From: Carnobacteriaceae bacterium zg-C25
GTDB taxonomy: Bacteria; Bacillota; Bacilli; Lactobacillales; Aerococcaceae
Direction of reading: 5' to 3'
Length of the DNA stretch: 64,000 bases
Assembly: GCA_017945845.1 (NCBI GenBank)
Contig: CP072828.1
Location: forward strand, 620,001 to 684,000
Shown here: in pieces, positions 18,123 through 28,246 of the stretch
How positions within the stretch are numbered: position 1 is the first letter of the stretch
How the letters are laid out: every line of letters begins with the position of its first letter
Notes under the pieces: generated by a model
What the model saw: only the letters and a program-made list of their open reading frames with translations
Told to the model about the DNA's origin: nothing
Database searches by the model: none
Position numbers and translations under genes: made by a program

Positions 18123-19127
18123 ATGGAAAATGTATCTGTGGTGACAACTGGATTGTTTGACGATTCAGAAAAACAAATTGAATTATCGTTGCGTCCAACA
18201 CGTCTAAATCAGTACATTGGACAAGAACGCATTAAACAAGAATTAACGATATACATTCAAGCAGCAAAGCAACGTAACGAAACATTGGATCATGTCTTGT
18301 TATACGGTCCGCCAGGATTGGGAAAAACGACATTGGCAATGGTCATTGCCAATGAACTTGGCGTCAACATTCGTACGACGAGTGGACCAGCTATTGAACG
18401 TCCCGGAGATTTAATCGCCATTTTAAATGATTTAAATGCCGGTGATGTTTTATTTATTGATGAAATACATCGATTACCGCGTACCATTGAAGAAATGCTA
18501 TATTCGGCTATGGAAGATTTTTATGTTGATATTGTTTCTGGACAAGGACAAGCAGCACAAGCCATTCATTTTCCATTACCACCATTTACACTCATTGGTG
18601 CAACTACAAAAGCAGGATCTTTATCGGCACCATTACGTCACCGTTTTGGTATCGTTTCGCATTTAGAGTATTATGACGATGCAGCTTTAACAGAAATTGT
18701 AAAACGTTCGGCTAGTATTTTTGATATGGCGATTGAAGAAGAGGGCGCACTAGAAATTGGACGACGTTCTCGTGGTACACCGCGTATTGCCAATCGATTG
18801 TTAAAACGTGTTCGTGATTATACACAAATTCATGGTGACGGTATCATTTCAAAATCGTTAGCCAATGATGCGTTGACGATGCTACGTGTTGATGATAAAG
18901 GACTTGATTTTGTCGATAGACATTTATTAGAGAGTATGATGACGTTATACGACGGAGGCCCAGTTGGATTAAATACAATTGCTGCCAATATTGGCGAAGA
19001 GCCAGAAACGATTGAAGATATGTATGAGCCTTATTTATTGCAAAAAGGCTTTTTACAACGGACGCCACGTGGTCGTGTTGTGACCGCTTTAGCGTACGAG
19101 CATTTGAATAAGGAGAAACCATGTTAA
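18123..19127 (+). CDS. ruvB: Holliday junction DNA helicase RuvB
   Basis: The protein has 334 residues from ATG 18123, the same as B. subtilis RuvB. It has the family start [11 protein letters not shown], Walker [10 protein letters not shown], Walker [11 protein letters not shown], sensor-1 LIGATTKAG and the C-terminal winged helix ([12 protein letters not shown]). RuvB hexamers drive branch migration with RuvA. AAAAGGA ends at 18110, so ATG 18111 would have no spacing; ATG 18123 is preferred. queA overlaps its end by seven bases. ruvA, often directly upstream, is absent here. Confidence 0.95.
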   Translation: MENVSVVTTGLFDDSEKQIELSLRPTRLNQYIGQERIKQELTIYIQAAKQRNETLDHVLLYGPPGLGKTTLAMVIANELGVNIRTTSGPAIERPGDLIAILNDLNAGDVLFIDEIHRLPRTIEEMLYSAMEDFYVDIVSGQGQAAQAIHFPLPPFTLIGATTKAGSLSAPLRHRFGIVSHLEYYDDAALTEIVKRSASIFDMAIEEEGALEIGRRSRGTPRIANRLLKRVRDYTQIHGDGIISKSLANDALTMLRVDDKGLDFVDRHLLESMMTLYDGGPVGLNTIAANIGEEPETIEDMYEPYLLQKGFLQRTPRGRVVTALAYEHLNKEKPC

Positions 19128-20152
19128 CGACAAACGATTTTGATTTTCATTTACCCGAGCATCTGATTGCACAAATACCTTTATTGGAGCGTAGTCAATC
19201 TAAGTTGCTTGTTTTGGATCGCCATACGGGCAATCATTTAGACACGCACTTTACGCATTTACTTGATGAGTTGCAAAAAGATGATGTACTTGTTTTAAAC
19301 AATACCAAAGTCTTACCTGCACGATTACACGGTGTCAAATCTGAAACGCTAGGTCATATGGAAGTGTTGTTATTGCACAACATCGAAGGGGATGATTGGG
19401 AAGTTTTAGTAAAACCTGCTCGACGCGCTAAAGTTGGTACGGTTATTGAATTTGGTGATGGACGATTAAAAGCAACCGTTGTACAAGATGGCGAGCACGG
19501 TGGTCGTGTCATTCGCTTTAGTTATACGGGAGTGTTTTTGGAAGTGTTGGATTCACTTGGTGAAATGCCTTTACCACCGTATATTAAGGAGCGTTTAGAA
19601 GATAAAGACCGTTATCAAACGGTTTATGCCAAAGAAGTTGGCTCTGCAGCCGCACCGACAGCTGGCTTGCACTTTACACCACAACTTTTAACACAAATCG
19701 AAGAAAAAGGTGTGAAAATCGTCTACTTAACGCTACATGTCGGGTTAGGGACGTTTAGACCTGTATCGGTGGATAATTTAGATGAACATGTCATGCATGC
19801 GGAATATTATGAATTGTCTCAAGAGACGGCTGATGTTATTAATCAAGCAAAATTAAATGGCAATCGTGTGGTGGCAGTCGGGACAACCTCTATTCGTACA
19901 CTTGAAACCATTGCACGCGATAACAATGGAAAAATGAAAAAATCGAGTGGCTGGACAGATATTTTTATTTCGCCCGGTTTCCAATTTCAATGTGTCGATG
20001 CGTTTGTGACGAATTTTCATTTACCTAAATCAACGTTAGTCATGCTTGTATCGGCGTTTGCAGGGCGTGAAAATGTTTTAAATGCTTACGCACACGCCAT
20101 TGAAAAAGAGTACAGATTTTTCAGTTTTGGCGATGCGATGTTTGTAAAATAA
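19121..20152 (+). CDS. queA: tRNA preQ1(34) S-adenosylmethionine ribosyltransferase-isomerase
   Basis: The 343-residue protein is Que[16 protein letters not shown] at the start, [12 protein letters not shown], the [13 protein letters not shown] signature near residue 185 and TTSIRTLE near residue 248. It transfers the ribosyl part of SAM to preQ1 in the tRNA wobble position, the penultimate step of queuosine formation. It overlaps ruvB by seven bases, with AAGGAG inside ruvB; the ruvB-queA pair is common in Firmicutes. Confidence 0.97.
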   Translation: MLTTNDFDFHLPEHLIAQIPLLERSQSKLLVLDRHTGNHLDTHFTHLLDELQKDDVLVLNNTKVLPARLHGVKSETLGHMEVLLLHNIEGDDWEVLVKPARRAKVGTVIEFGDGRLKATVVQDGEHGGRVIRFSYTGVFLEVLDSLGEMPLPPYIKERLEDKDRYQTVYAKEVGSAAAPTAGLHFTPQLLTQIEEKGVKIVYLTLHVGLGTFRPVSVDNLDEHVMHAEYYELSQETADVINQAKLNGNRVVAVGTTSIRTLETIARDNNGKMKKSSGWTDIFISPGFQFQCVDAFVTNFHLPKSTLVMLVSAFAGRENVLNAYAHAIEKEYRFFSFGDAMFVK

Positions 20153-20172
20153 TGATTAAAATATAGTGTATT

Positions 20173-20198
20173 AAAGGCGGTAGCAATATCGTCTTTTT
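20173..20198 (+). terminator. Probable terminator of ruvB-queA
   Basis: AAAGGCG (20173-20179) pairs with CGTCTTT (20190-20196) with one G-T pair, and T continues to 20198. Confidence 0.65.
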
Positions 20199-20262
20199 GT
20201 GCTTTTAAGGGTTAAAAAGCATGATTTTATACGGCAAGAGCCTATAAAAAAGTGGTGAATTA

Positions 20263-20271
20263 TGGTAAAAT
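20263..20271 (+). promoter_or_regulatory. Promoter of the LPXTG surface protein gene
   Basis: An extended -10, TGG-TAAAAT, lies about 93 bases before the start codon. No clear -35 is present. The intervening leader has no recognised riboswitch. Confidence 0.5.
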
Positions 20272-20363
20272 AGAAGAGATAAAATAATGATAAATTTTAC
20301 GTTGTTTTACTATCGTAACTGCTCGCGTAATGTGAGTAGTGTGGAGTAGATAAGGGAGGAAAA

Positions 20364-23300
20364 ATGAAGAAAATACAGAAATTTGTATCGCTTTTGATGA
20401 CAGTGGCACTTGTAATCGGTCTTTGGCCAGCGCAAGTGGTTCGTGCTGCTGATGAAGGGATTACGTTGACGCAAACGCAAGTACCGTCAACAAGGACAGA
20501 CACAAGAGAATTTTTAACGGGAGAATTGATGCAATCGGTATTAACGTTTAAAGCGAATTTACCAGAAGCAGAGTATACGGGTGCGTATATTGAATTATCC
20601 GTTCCATCAAATGTGGCATCATTTGTTGAAAGTATTGAGCCAAATATTTCGCTAGATTCAGAAGTATTTGGAAGAGCGACAAATGTGAACGCAACGACAT
20701 GGCGTATTCCTTTAAAAGCATCAAACGATGCAAGGGAAGCGGAAATTCCGATTTTCACTAAATTTAAAACATATGTCACGCCAGATAAAACAGCATTGCC
20801 AATTACGACAACGTTGAAAAAAGCTGATGGAACAGTTGTGAAAACGGCTGAACCCGTTTTATTTTTAGCTAAAGCAGGTGGTGCTTCGTATCAAATGGAA
20901 ATTCGTGGCGGACAAGATCAAATTGGTGGTGTGGTGACGAATCAACAAACTTTAGCTACCAATGGACTTGTTGATGTTGTATTTGATTATATTCAGATTC
21001 CAGCTCCAGGAGCAAAATTATCTACTAGAAATTCTAAAGATGAGAACGGCCCTTTTAAAAACGTCACTGGACAACGTTTGTATGATACGATTACGTTAAC
21101 GCAACCGTTGCCACCATTTGCAAAATTCGATGCGTCTAAAAACCCAAACTGGACATATGATGTTGGAACAAATACGGCAACTTATACATTAAATCGAAAA
21201 GATTATAATGATGATGGTTATAATGATGTCTCACTTGTCTTAACGTTTCCGGGAGCGAATGTCGATACAACGTATATGGCAGAATCAACAATGGTATTCC
21301 ACCCAAGAAATAAAGGGGCGAATGAATCGGATGTGACACAAAGTAATTCGGTGCGTTATCGTTTTAGACCGAATAGTACAAAAGGTATGCCGTTTGAAAA
21401 AGTTTTTGCAAATGAGCCAGAAGATCGCTTGGATAATCAAACAAGTCTTTATAATGTGACGAACGTGGCTTCACGTACATCAAAAGGTGTCAACTGGCGC
21501 TTGACAGTAGCCAATACGGCATCAGAAAAAATAACGTTCACAGAGTTTAAAGATTATGGTTTAGATTCACGTTTATACTACACTGGTGTGAGTTTACCGA
21601 GAACAGATGATATTGTTTTAGATCACTACAACGGTGAAACGTATGCCAACGTGTCGAACGTCACTGTTCGTGGTGTGCTAAATGATGGCAGTCAACGTGT
21701 TTTAGGTACGGTATCAAGCGGACGGACATTGAATTTTGACCGTACAATTGCTAGAGAAATTAAAGAGTTGTATTTTGATTTTCCAAGTGGGTACACATTG
21801 AATCATAAACAAATTGTTAGTTTTACGGTTAAATCAGCGTTTAGACAAACACCAACGGTTAGCCCAACAGAATCAGAAAATGAGTATGTGAATAGTGGTA
21901 GTTACAACGCCGTTTATACACGTACAAATGGTAGTTCTTACCCGTTTTCTGCAAATGATACGGCTAAATTTAAATTAGTTGGTCAAAAGGTAGATATCGG
22001 TATTGAAAAACATTTATCTGAAAAATTAGATACGGGTTTTTTGCCACCACGTCGAGATGAAGCACTTCGTTCAGATGATGAGTATGCGATTTGGACTTTA
22101 CAAGGTACTTGGGATAATACGGTAAAAGGTGTGGACGATAGAACAACATTAACGAATGTTGAATTCATTGATTTATTACCAGAAGGTGTTACTTATGAGA
22201 GAACTGTTTTAAACGGTGGTTGGGGAGCGCCTAGACCAACAGTCACTTATGTACCAAATTATAACGATACTGGATTAAATGCCGTTATTATCAAATGGAA
22301 CAGCATTACTGTAGGTCAATTGAATCGTTACATGAAGAATTCAGACGCCATTCAAATTTTAACAAAAGTAACATCTAATTCTGTACCAGGACATAACACA
22401 AACTACGTTTTAGTGAGCGTAGACGGTACGCTTGTAACGAGTCAAGATACGCATCATATGGGTGCTGTGTATGGTTTTTTTGGTGGTTCGTATAAAGATG
22501 AGCGAGATGTCGATCAAGATGGAGATGTGAATGAATCGTTTGCAGCAGCGTCTGCTTATTATGAATATACGGGTCGATACGAAGTGTTAGCACGTAAATA
22601 TATTGCTCGTGAAACGGTAAATAACTGGAATAAAGATGGATTAAAAACAGGAGCAGGTGCACCATTCCGTTATAAATTGTGGAATTACAATAATTTATTA
22701 ACCAATGTAACCTCTTATGAATTGTTAGATGTTTTACCACATCCTAATGACTTTTCTACGGCTGCTTCCGCTACATCTGGTACACTAGAAGCGCGCCAAT
22801 CTAAATTTAGCAATACTTTAACAGGACCTGTACGCATTACAACACCAAACGCACGTAAATTTACGGTAGAGTATTCTACAGATGTTATAACAGGTGAGGT
22901 GGATCAATCATCTCATCAATTAACGTTTAGTGATACTGTAGCAGATTATACGAAAGTAACCGCAATTAGAGTACGCTTGAATAATGGAGAAACATTCAAT
23001 AAAGGCGAATTATTAGAAGCAGAATTACCAATGAAAGCGCCAGAAATAGCAACCTTAGGTGATCGTGCTTGGAATAACTTCTCAATTGCGACAAATACAA
23101 AACAACCAACACCAACCAATTTAGTGTGGAACGAAATGTATATTCCATCATCACCATTAAAAATTGTAAAAAAATCAGCGGACGGTGTGACGCTTCTTGC
23201 AGATGCCGTGTTCACTGTGACACGCGTAGATAATCCAGCAATGACGTATGAATTAACAACGAATCGAAATGGTGAAGTGGAGCAAGTTTTACCTTTAGGT

Positions 23301-25052
23301 ACGTATACGGTTGTAGAAAAAACAGCACCAAGAGGGTATTTATTAGATGCGACTGTACGTACGGTTGAGATTGTCGAAGACGAAACGACAACAGTAGAAG
23401 CTGTAAACGTACCACTTATTTCAGTAACAACGCATAAAATTTGGAACGACGATGACAACCGAGATGGTAAACGTCCAGAAAACATTCAAGTTCGCTTATT
23501 GGCAAACGGCGTAGAAAAACAAACGGTTTCACTTTCTCAAACAGAGAATTGGACACATACATTTGTTGATTTACCAGCATACGAAAACGGTCAAAAAATT
23601 GTGTATTCTGTAACAGAAGATGCGGTTGCAGATTATGAAACAACTATTGATGGTTTTACCATTACGAATCGACATGTACCAGAAGTCAAAAACATTACGG
23701 TAAATAAAGTGTGGCAAGATAATGACAATCAAGATGGTAAACGTCCAGAAACGATTAATATTCGCTTATTTGCGAACGGTGAAGAAAGAGAACTTGCTAC
23801 GTTGACGAGTGAAGATAACTGGACACATACATTTGAATATTTACCAGTTTATGACGAAGGTCAAGAAATTACGTATACGATAACGGAAGAAGAAGTTGAC
23901 GGTTACGAAACAACAATTGATGGGTATACTGTTACAAATACTCATACACCAGAAGTAAAATCTGTTACGGTGAATAAAGTATGGCAAGATAACGATAATC
24001 AAGATGGTAAACGCCCAGAAAGTATTCACGTTCGCTTATTGGCAAACGGCGTAGAAAAACAAACGGCTTTACTTTCTCAAGCAGAAAATTGGGCACATAC
24101 ATTTGCTAATTTACCAGTGTATGAAAACGGTGAAGCAATTGTATACACTGTAACAGAAGATGCTGTTTCAGAATATGAAACAACAATTGATGGTTATACG
24201 ATTACAAACCGCCATACACCAGAAGTGAAATCTGTTACGGTGAATAAAGTATGGCAAGATAACGATAATCAAGATGGTAAACGCCCAGAAACGATTCACG
24301 TTCGCTTATTGGCAAATGGTGTAGAAAAACAAACGGTTTCAATTTCTCAAACAGAGAATTGGGCACATACATTTGCTAATTTACCAGTGTATGAAAACGG
24401 TGAAGCAATTGTATATACTGTAACAGAAGATGCTGTTGCAAATTATGAAACAACAATTGATGGTTACACGATTACAAACAGCTATACTCCAGAAGCAAAA
24501 TCCGTTACGGTGAATAAAGTATGGCAAGATAATGATGATAAAGACGGCAAACGTCCTGAAAAAATTACCGTACATTTATTGGCGAACGGTCAAATTGTCC
24601 GTACGCAAGACATGACAAAAGAGATGGATTGGACACATACATTTACTAATTTACCAGTGTATGCAAACGGAAAAGCGATTGAATATAGCATTAAAGAAGA
24701 TGCGGTTGCATCTTATTCGTCAGTAGTTGATGGATTTAATGTGACAAACACATTGATTGAAACTCCGGATATGCCAGCACCAACTCCGGACGAAGAAACA
24801 CCGGAAAAACCGACTCCACCGAGTCCGAATGAAACACCGGAAAAACCGACTCCACCAAGTCCAAATGAAACACCAGATGTACCGACGACTCCGGACGAGC
24901 CAACTAAAATGCCTAACGAGCCGACGGTTCCATCAAAACCAAAAGCATTACCAAATACAGGAAGTCAACACGATATGACAGTGATTGGGTTAAGTATTTT
25001 ATTAATCGGTTTAGCTGGTTTAATCTATGACAAAAAAAGACTGCATAAATAA
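20364..25052 (+). CDS. LPXTG-anchored surface protein with Cna_B repeats
   Basis: This 1562-residue protein begins with a signal peptide (KKIQKF, hydrophobic core, then VVRA/ADEG near residue 28). A large beta-rich region without a recognised name fills residues about 30-925. It contains EFIDLLPEGVTYE-type segments like those in isopeptide-bonded adhesin domains, and a DxDxDG acidic loop (715-724). A SpaA/prealbumin-like domain follows at about 930-1018 (VEKTAPRGYLLD). Five Cna_B repeats of 90 residues run from about 1020 to 1465, each keeping the Lys (NKVW), Glu (TEDA, TEEE or KEDA) and Asn (TN) positions of the isopeptide triad. A Pro/Thr/Glu-rich stalk leads to the sortase signal LPNTG (1529-1533), a hydrophobic helix and a basic tail. 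A cell-wall adhesin is the likely role; the ligand is unknown. GGGAGG precedes the ATG. Confidence 0.93.
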   Translation: MKKIQKFVSLLMTVALVIGLWPAQVVRAADEGITLTQTQVPSTRTDTREFLTGELMQSVLTFKANLPEAEYTGAYIELSVPSNVASFVESIEPNISLDSEVFGRATNVNATTWRIPLKASNDAREAEIPIFTKFKTYVTPDKTALPITTTLKKADGTVVKTAEPVLFLAKAGGASYQMEIRGGQDQIGGVVTNQQTLATNGLVDVVFDYIQIPAPGAKLSTRNSKDENGPFKNVTGQRLYDTITLTQPLPPFAKFDASKNPNWTYDVGTNTATYTLNRKDYNDDGYNDVSLVLTFPGANVDTTYMAESTMVFHPRNKGANESDVTQSNSVRYRFRPNSTKGMPFEKVFANEPEDRLDNQTSLYNVTNVASRTSKGVNWRLTVANTASEKITFTEFKDYGLDSRLYYTGVSLPRTDDIVLDHYNGETYANVSNVTVRGVLNDGSQRVLGTVSSGRTLNFDRTIAREIKELYFDFPSGYTLNHKQIVSFTVKSAFRQTPTVSPTESENEYVNSGSYNAVYTRTNGSSYPFSANDTAKFKLVGQKVDIGIEKHLSEKLDTGFLPPRRDEALRSDDEYAIWTLQGTWDNTVKGVDDRTTLTNVEFIDLLPEGVTYERTVLNGGWGAPRPTVTYVPNYNDTGLNAVIIKWNSITVGQLNRYMKNSDAIQILTKVTSNSVPGHNTNYVLVSVDGTLVTSQDTHHMGAVYGFFGGSYKDERDVDQDGDVNESFAAASAYYEYTGRYEVLARKYIARETVNNWNKDGLKTGAGAPFRYKLWNYNNLLTNVTSYELLDVLPHPNDFSTAASATSGTLEARQSKFSNTLTGPVRITTPNARKFTVEYSTDVITGEVDQSSHQLTFSDTVADYTKVTAIRVRLNNGETFNKGELLEAELPMKAPEIATLGDRAWNNFSIATNTKQPTPTNLVWNEMYIPSSPLKIVKKSADGVTLLADAVFTVTRVDNPAMTYELTTNRNGEVEQVLPLGTYTVVEKTAPRGYLLDATVRTVEIVEDETTTVEAVNVPLISVTTHKIWNDDDNRDGKRPENIQVRLLANGVEKQTVSLSQTENWTHTFVDLPAYENGQKIVYSVTEDAVADYETTIDGFTITNRHVPEVKNITVNKVWQDNDNQDGKRPETINIRLFANGEERELATLTSEDNWTHTFEYLPVYDEGQEITYTITEEEVDGYETTIDGYTVTNTHTPEVKSVTVNKVWQDNDNQDGKRPESIHVRLLANGVEKQTALLSQAENWAHTFANLPVYENGEAIVYTVTEDAVSEYETTIDGYTITNRHTPEVKSVTVNKVWQDNDNQDGKRPETIHVRLLANGVEKQTVSISQTENWAHTFANLPVYENGEAIVYTVTEDAVANYETTIDGYTITNSYTPEAKSVTVNKVWQDNDDKDGKRPEKITVHLLANGQIVRTQDMTKEMDWTHTFTNLPVYANGKAIEYSIKEDAVASYSSVVDGFNVTNTLIETPDMPAPTPDEETPEKPTPPSPNETPEKPTPPSPNETPDVPTTPDEPTKMPNEPTVPSKPKALPNTGSQHDMTVIGLSILLIGLAGLIYDKKRLHK
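23430..24759 (+). repeat. Five tandem 270-bp repeats encoding Cna_B domains
   Basis: Equivalent bases recur at about 23430, 23700, 23970, 24240 and 24510, an exact 270-base period. Copies 3 and 4 (from 23970 and 24240) are the most alike, with long identical stretches; copies 1 and 5 are the most diverged. This points to duplication by recombination inside the gene. Confidence 0.93.
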
Positions 25053-25072
25053 CATCAATTAAATGCGTCAGC

Positions 25073-25117
25073 CACAAAAATCGACATCCTTTAAGATGTC
25101 GGTTTTTGTGCATTTTA
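25073..25117 (+). terminator. Terminator of the surface protein gene
   Basis: A 16-pair stem with one G-T pair forms between 25073-25088 and 25095-25110. The T run is partly within the stem and followed by CATTTT. Confidence 0.85.
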
Positions 25118-25267
25118 AAGTTAAAAGCATTTGACCATTCATCAAAATTTAAGCAGTGTGTATTCTTATTATGTAGTTCAGTGATAAAATAAGTCTTATT
25201 TTTATAAAAAAATTGGCGAATAATTGTATGGCTATATTTTAGAATGAGGTGCTTTTAATTTAATGAC

Positions 25268-25296
25268 TTGATTTTATTAGTGTCATCCATTAAAAT
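25268..25296 (+). promoter_or_regulatory. Promoter of T-box-leuS
   Basis: TTGATT (25268-25273), a 17-base spacer and TAAAAT (25291-25296) predict a start near 25303. The 150 bases before it, back to the previous terminator, are AT-rich and show only a weak TGATAAAAT box at 25182. Confidence 0.65.
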
Positions 25297-25302
25297 AAAC
25301 AC

Positions 25303-25541
25303 ATATAACGATGATTAGGAATAGTAGAATGTCGTCTTTTTTAGAGAGTGATTGGTTGGTGTAAAATCACAAAGAAACGGTTTGAACTCGCCTATAAGTT
25401 AGTAACTTGAATGCAGTAGGGTTACTCGGGTCGCGTCCGTTATCCGTATGATAAGGCTCAAAGAGCATTTATAGGTGGTACCGTAAATTTTAATCAATTT
25501 ACCCTATAACTGTATGATGATATACAGTTATAGGGTTTTTA
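25303..25541 (+). promoter_or_regulatory. T-box riboswitch, leucine specific (specifier CTC)
   Basis: An AGTA motif at 25323-25326 and GAA-CTC at 25384-25389 frame stem I, making CTC (Leu) the specifier. An upper stem pairs GTGATT with AATCAC (25348-25369). The T-box core AGGTGGTACCG is at 25473-25483 and deviates from the usual AGGGTGGTACCGCG. The terminator pairs 25501-25515 with 25522-25536 (15 pairs) and ends in T. The lower closing helix (TAGG/CCTA) is short. Confidence 0.87.
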
Positions 25542-25559
25542 TTTTTAAGGAGGAAGAAA

Positions 25560-27971
25560 ATGAATTTCAAACATCAAGAAATCGAACAAAAATGGCAAAC
25601 GTATTGGGATAAACACGAAACGTTTAAAACAACAGAAGATGATACAAAACCTTATTACTATGTATTGGATATGTTCCCTTACCCATCTGGACAAGGGTTA
25701 CACGTAGGGCATCCTGAAGGGTATACGGCGACAGATATTTTAGCACGTATGAAACGCGCACAAGGGTATAACGTACTGCATCCAATCGGATGGGATGCCT
25801 TTGGTTTACCAGCTGAACAGTATGCATTAGATACGGGGAATGATCCAGCAACATTTACCTATCAAAATATTCAAACGTTTAAACGTCAATTAAAATCATT
25901 AGGTTTTTCATACGATTGGGATCGTGAAATCGATACGACAGATCCAAATTACTACAAATGGACGCAATTCATTTTTGAAAAATTAATTGAAAAAGATTTA
26001 GCGTATGTGGATGAAGTTGCGGTAAACTGGTGTCCGGCTTTAGGAACAGTTTTATCCAATGAAGAAGTAATTGATGGTAAATCAGAACGTGGCGGTCATC
26101 CGGTCTATCGTAAACCAATGCGTCAATGGGTATTGCGTATTACGGCTTACGCGGATCGTTTGTTAGACGACTTGGAAACAATTGACTGGCCAGAAAGCTT
26201 AAAAGATATGCAACGTAATTGGATTGGTCGTTCACATGGCGCGCACGTTCATTTTAAAGTTGCCGACAGTAATGAGCAATTTACCGTATTTACAACACGA
26301 CCAGATACGTTATTTGGTGCAACTTACTGTGTATTGTCTCCAGAACATCAATTGGTTAGTGCCATTACAACACCACAACAAAAAGAAGCGGTGGAAGCGT
26401 ACATTCAAGAGGTGTCAACAAAATCGGACTTGGAACGTACGGACTTAGCCAAAACCAAAACGGGCGTATTTACGGGTGCTTACGCAATCAATCCAATTAA
26501 TCAGGAACCAATTCCAATTTGGATTGCTGATTATGTGTTATCCAGTTATGGAACGGGGGCGATTATGGCGGTTCCGGGACATGACGAGCGTGATTTTGAA
26601 TTTGCTACAAAATTTGAATTGCCAATTATTCGTGTAATTGAAGATGAAAACAACTCTCCATTACCATTAACAACTGATGGTGTACATGTGAATTCAGCGT
26701 TTTTAAACGGTCTAAATAAAGAAGACGGTATTCAAAAAGCGATTGAATGGTTGACAGAAAATGGTGTTGGTGAAAAAGTAACGTCATATCGTTTACGTGA
26801 TTGGATTTTCTCTCGTCAACGCTACTGGGGTGAGCCAATTCCTGTTATTCATTGGGAAGACGGTAGCATGAGTGTGGTACCAAGTGAAGAGTTGCCGTTA
26901 CTATTGCCGAAAACAGAAAACATTCGTCCAAGTGGTACGGGAGAATCGCCGTTGGCGAATATTGCGGAATGGGTTAATGTCGTGGACGAAAATGGCCGTA
27001 AAGGACGTCGTGAAACGAATACAATGCCTCAATGGGCGGGGAGTTCGTGGTATTTCTTGCGCTATGTTGATCCAACAAATGACAATGCGGTAGCCGACTT
27101 TGAAAAATTGAAAAAATGGTTCCCAGTTGATATGTATGTGGGTGGTGCAGAGCATGCGGTATTACATTTGCTTTACGCACGATTCTGGCATAAGTTTTTA
27201 TACGACATTGGTGTTGTACCAACTGCAGAACCATTCCAACGTGTCTTTAACCAAGGTATGATTTTGGGCGAAAATAATGAAAAAATGTCTAAATCTCGTG
27301 GCAATGTCATCAATCCTGACGATGTGGTGAACCGTTTAGGTGCAGATACACTACGTTTATATGAAATGTTTATGGGACCTTTAGATGCGTCAAAACCATG
27401 GAGTGAAAAAGGGTTAGAAGGTAGCCGCCGTTTCCTAGATAGAGTATGGCGCTTAATGGTGAATGAAGATGGTACGTTAAAAGATACATTGGTGAAAACC
27501 AATGACGGTGCGTTAAATAAGGTATATCACCAAACTGTTAAAAAAGTGACTGAAGATTTTGAAATCATGCACTTTAATACGGGAATTTCTCAAATGATGG
27601 TCTTTGTCAATGAAGCCATGAAAGCTGAAACATTGCCAATTGATTACGCTAAAGGATTTTTACAATTGTTAGCACCCGTTACACCGCATTTAGCAGAAGA
27701 ATTGTGGGAAAAATTGGGTGAAACACAATCCATTCAACATGAAAAATGGCCAACTTTTGATGAAAGCTATTTAGTGGAAAATACGATTGAAGTCATTTTA
27801 CAAGTTAATGGTAAAATTAAAGCGCGTGTCGATGTTCCAGTAAACTTAGATAAAGCAGCGTTTGAAGCGTTGGCGTTGGAAAATGCTGATGTGAAAGCAG
27901 CGCTTGATGGTAAAACAATCGTTAAAATGATTACTGTACCAAATAAATTAGTAAACATTGTGGTGAAATAA
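25560..27971 (+). CDS. leuS: Leucyl-tRNA synthetase
   Basis: The 803-residue class I enzyme has the HIGH site in [20 protein letters not shown] (near residue 40) and the CP1 editing domain with [12 protein letters not shown] near residue 247. [12 protein letters not shown] and the KMSKS loop [10 protein letters not shown] (near residue 577) follow. It charges tRNA-Leu and edits mischarged products in the cytoplasm. AAGGAGG precedes the ATG. Expression should respond to uncharged tRNA-Leu through the T-box. A DUF1294 gene overlaps its stop codon by one base. Confidence 0.98.
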   Translation: MNFKHQEIEQKWQTYWDKHETFKTTEDDTKPYYYVLDMFPYPSGQGLHVGHPEGYTATDILARMKRAQGYNVLHPIGWDAFGLPAEQYALDTGNDPATFTYQNIQTFKRQLKSLGFSYDWDREIDTTDPNYYKWTQFIFEKLIEKDLAYVDEVAVNWCPALGTVLSNEEVIDGKSERGGHPVYRKPMRQWVLRITAYADRLLDDLETIDWPESLKDMQRNWIGRSHGAHVHFKVADSNEQFTVFTTRPDTLFGATYCVLSPEHQLVSAITTPQQKEAVEAYIQEVSTKSDLERTDLAKTKTGVFTGAYAINPINQEPIPIWIADYVLSSYGTGAIMAVPGHDERDFEFATKFELPIIRVIEDENNSPLPLTTDGVHVNSAFLNGLNKEDGIQKAIEWLTENGVGEKVTSYRLRDWIFSRQRYWGEPIPVIHWEDGSMSVVPSEELPLLLPKTENIRPSGTGESPLANIAEWVNVVDENGRKGRRETNTMPQWAGSSWYFLRYVDPTNDNAVADFEKLKKWFPVDMYVGGAEHAVLHLLYARFWHKFLYDIGVVPTAEPFQRVFNQGMILGENNEKMSKSRGNVINPDDVVNRLGADTLRLYEMFMGPLDASKPWSEKGLEGSRRFLDRVWRLMVNEDGTLKDTLVKTNDGALNKVYHQTVKKVTEDFEIMHFNTGISQMMVFVNEAMKAETLPIDYAKGFLQLLAPVTPHLAEELWEKLGETQSIQHEKWPTFDESYLVENTIEVILQVNGKIKARVDVPVNLDKAAFEALALENADVKAALDGKTIVKMITVPNKLVNIVVK

Positions 27972-28228
27972 TGATTTGGGTAATGTTTTTACTCAATTTA
28001 AACGCGTTTTTATTGTTTGCTGTAGATAAAAGAAAAGCAAAAAAGCGTCTTTATCGCACATCTGAAAAAACATTGTTACTGTCACTAGTGTTTGGTAGTT
28101 TTGGTGGTTACTTTGCCATGATGATGTGTCATCATAAAACAAAAAAATGGTATTTTCATGTTGTTGCTATAATGAGCATGCTTTTAACAATAGGGCTATA
28201 CGAAAAAATCAGTCGTCTTATGATGTGA
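27971..28228 (+). CDS. DUF1294 family small membrane protein
   Basis: The 85-residue protein has two or three membrane segments around the DUF1294 hallmarks: AVDKRKAKKRLYRTSEKTLL, a GSFGGYFAMMMC glycine-rich helix and CHHKTKKWYF. Function is unknown. Its ATG overlaps the leuS stop codon, so it is translationally coupled to leuS. Its own stop codon lies in the loop of the terminator hairpin that ends the operon. Confidence 0.88.
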   Translation: MIWVMFLLNLNAFLLFAVDKRKAKKRLYRTSEKTLLLSLVFGSFGGYFAMMMCHHKTKKWYFHVVAIMSMLLTIGLYEKISRLMM

Positions 28229-28246
28229 GACGACTGATTTTATTAT
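28205..28246. terminator. Bidirectional terminator between the leuS unit and mscS
   Basis: AAAATCAGTCGTCT (28205-28218) pairs with AGACGACTGATTTT (28228-28241), a perfect 14-pair stem with A before and T after. It serves both convergent units and overlaps the ends of both genes. Confidence 0.93.

Noticed and set aside
22946-23485. A 179-codon frame on the - strand inside the surface protein gene
   Set aside because: It is antisense to a clear coding sequence, with biased Ser/Thr/Val composition and no ribosome binding site. The similar - strand frames at 20297-20779 and 22375-22740 were rejected for the same reason.
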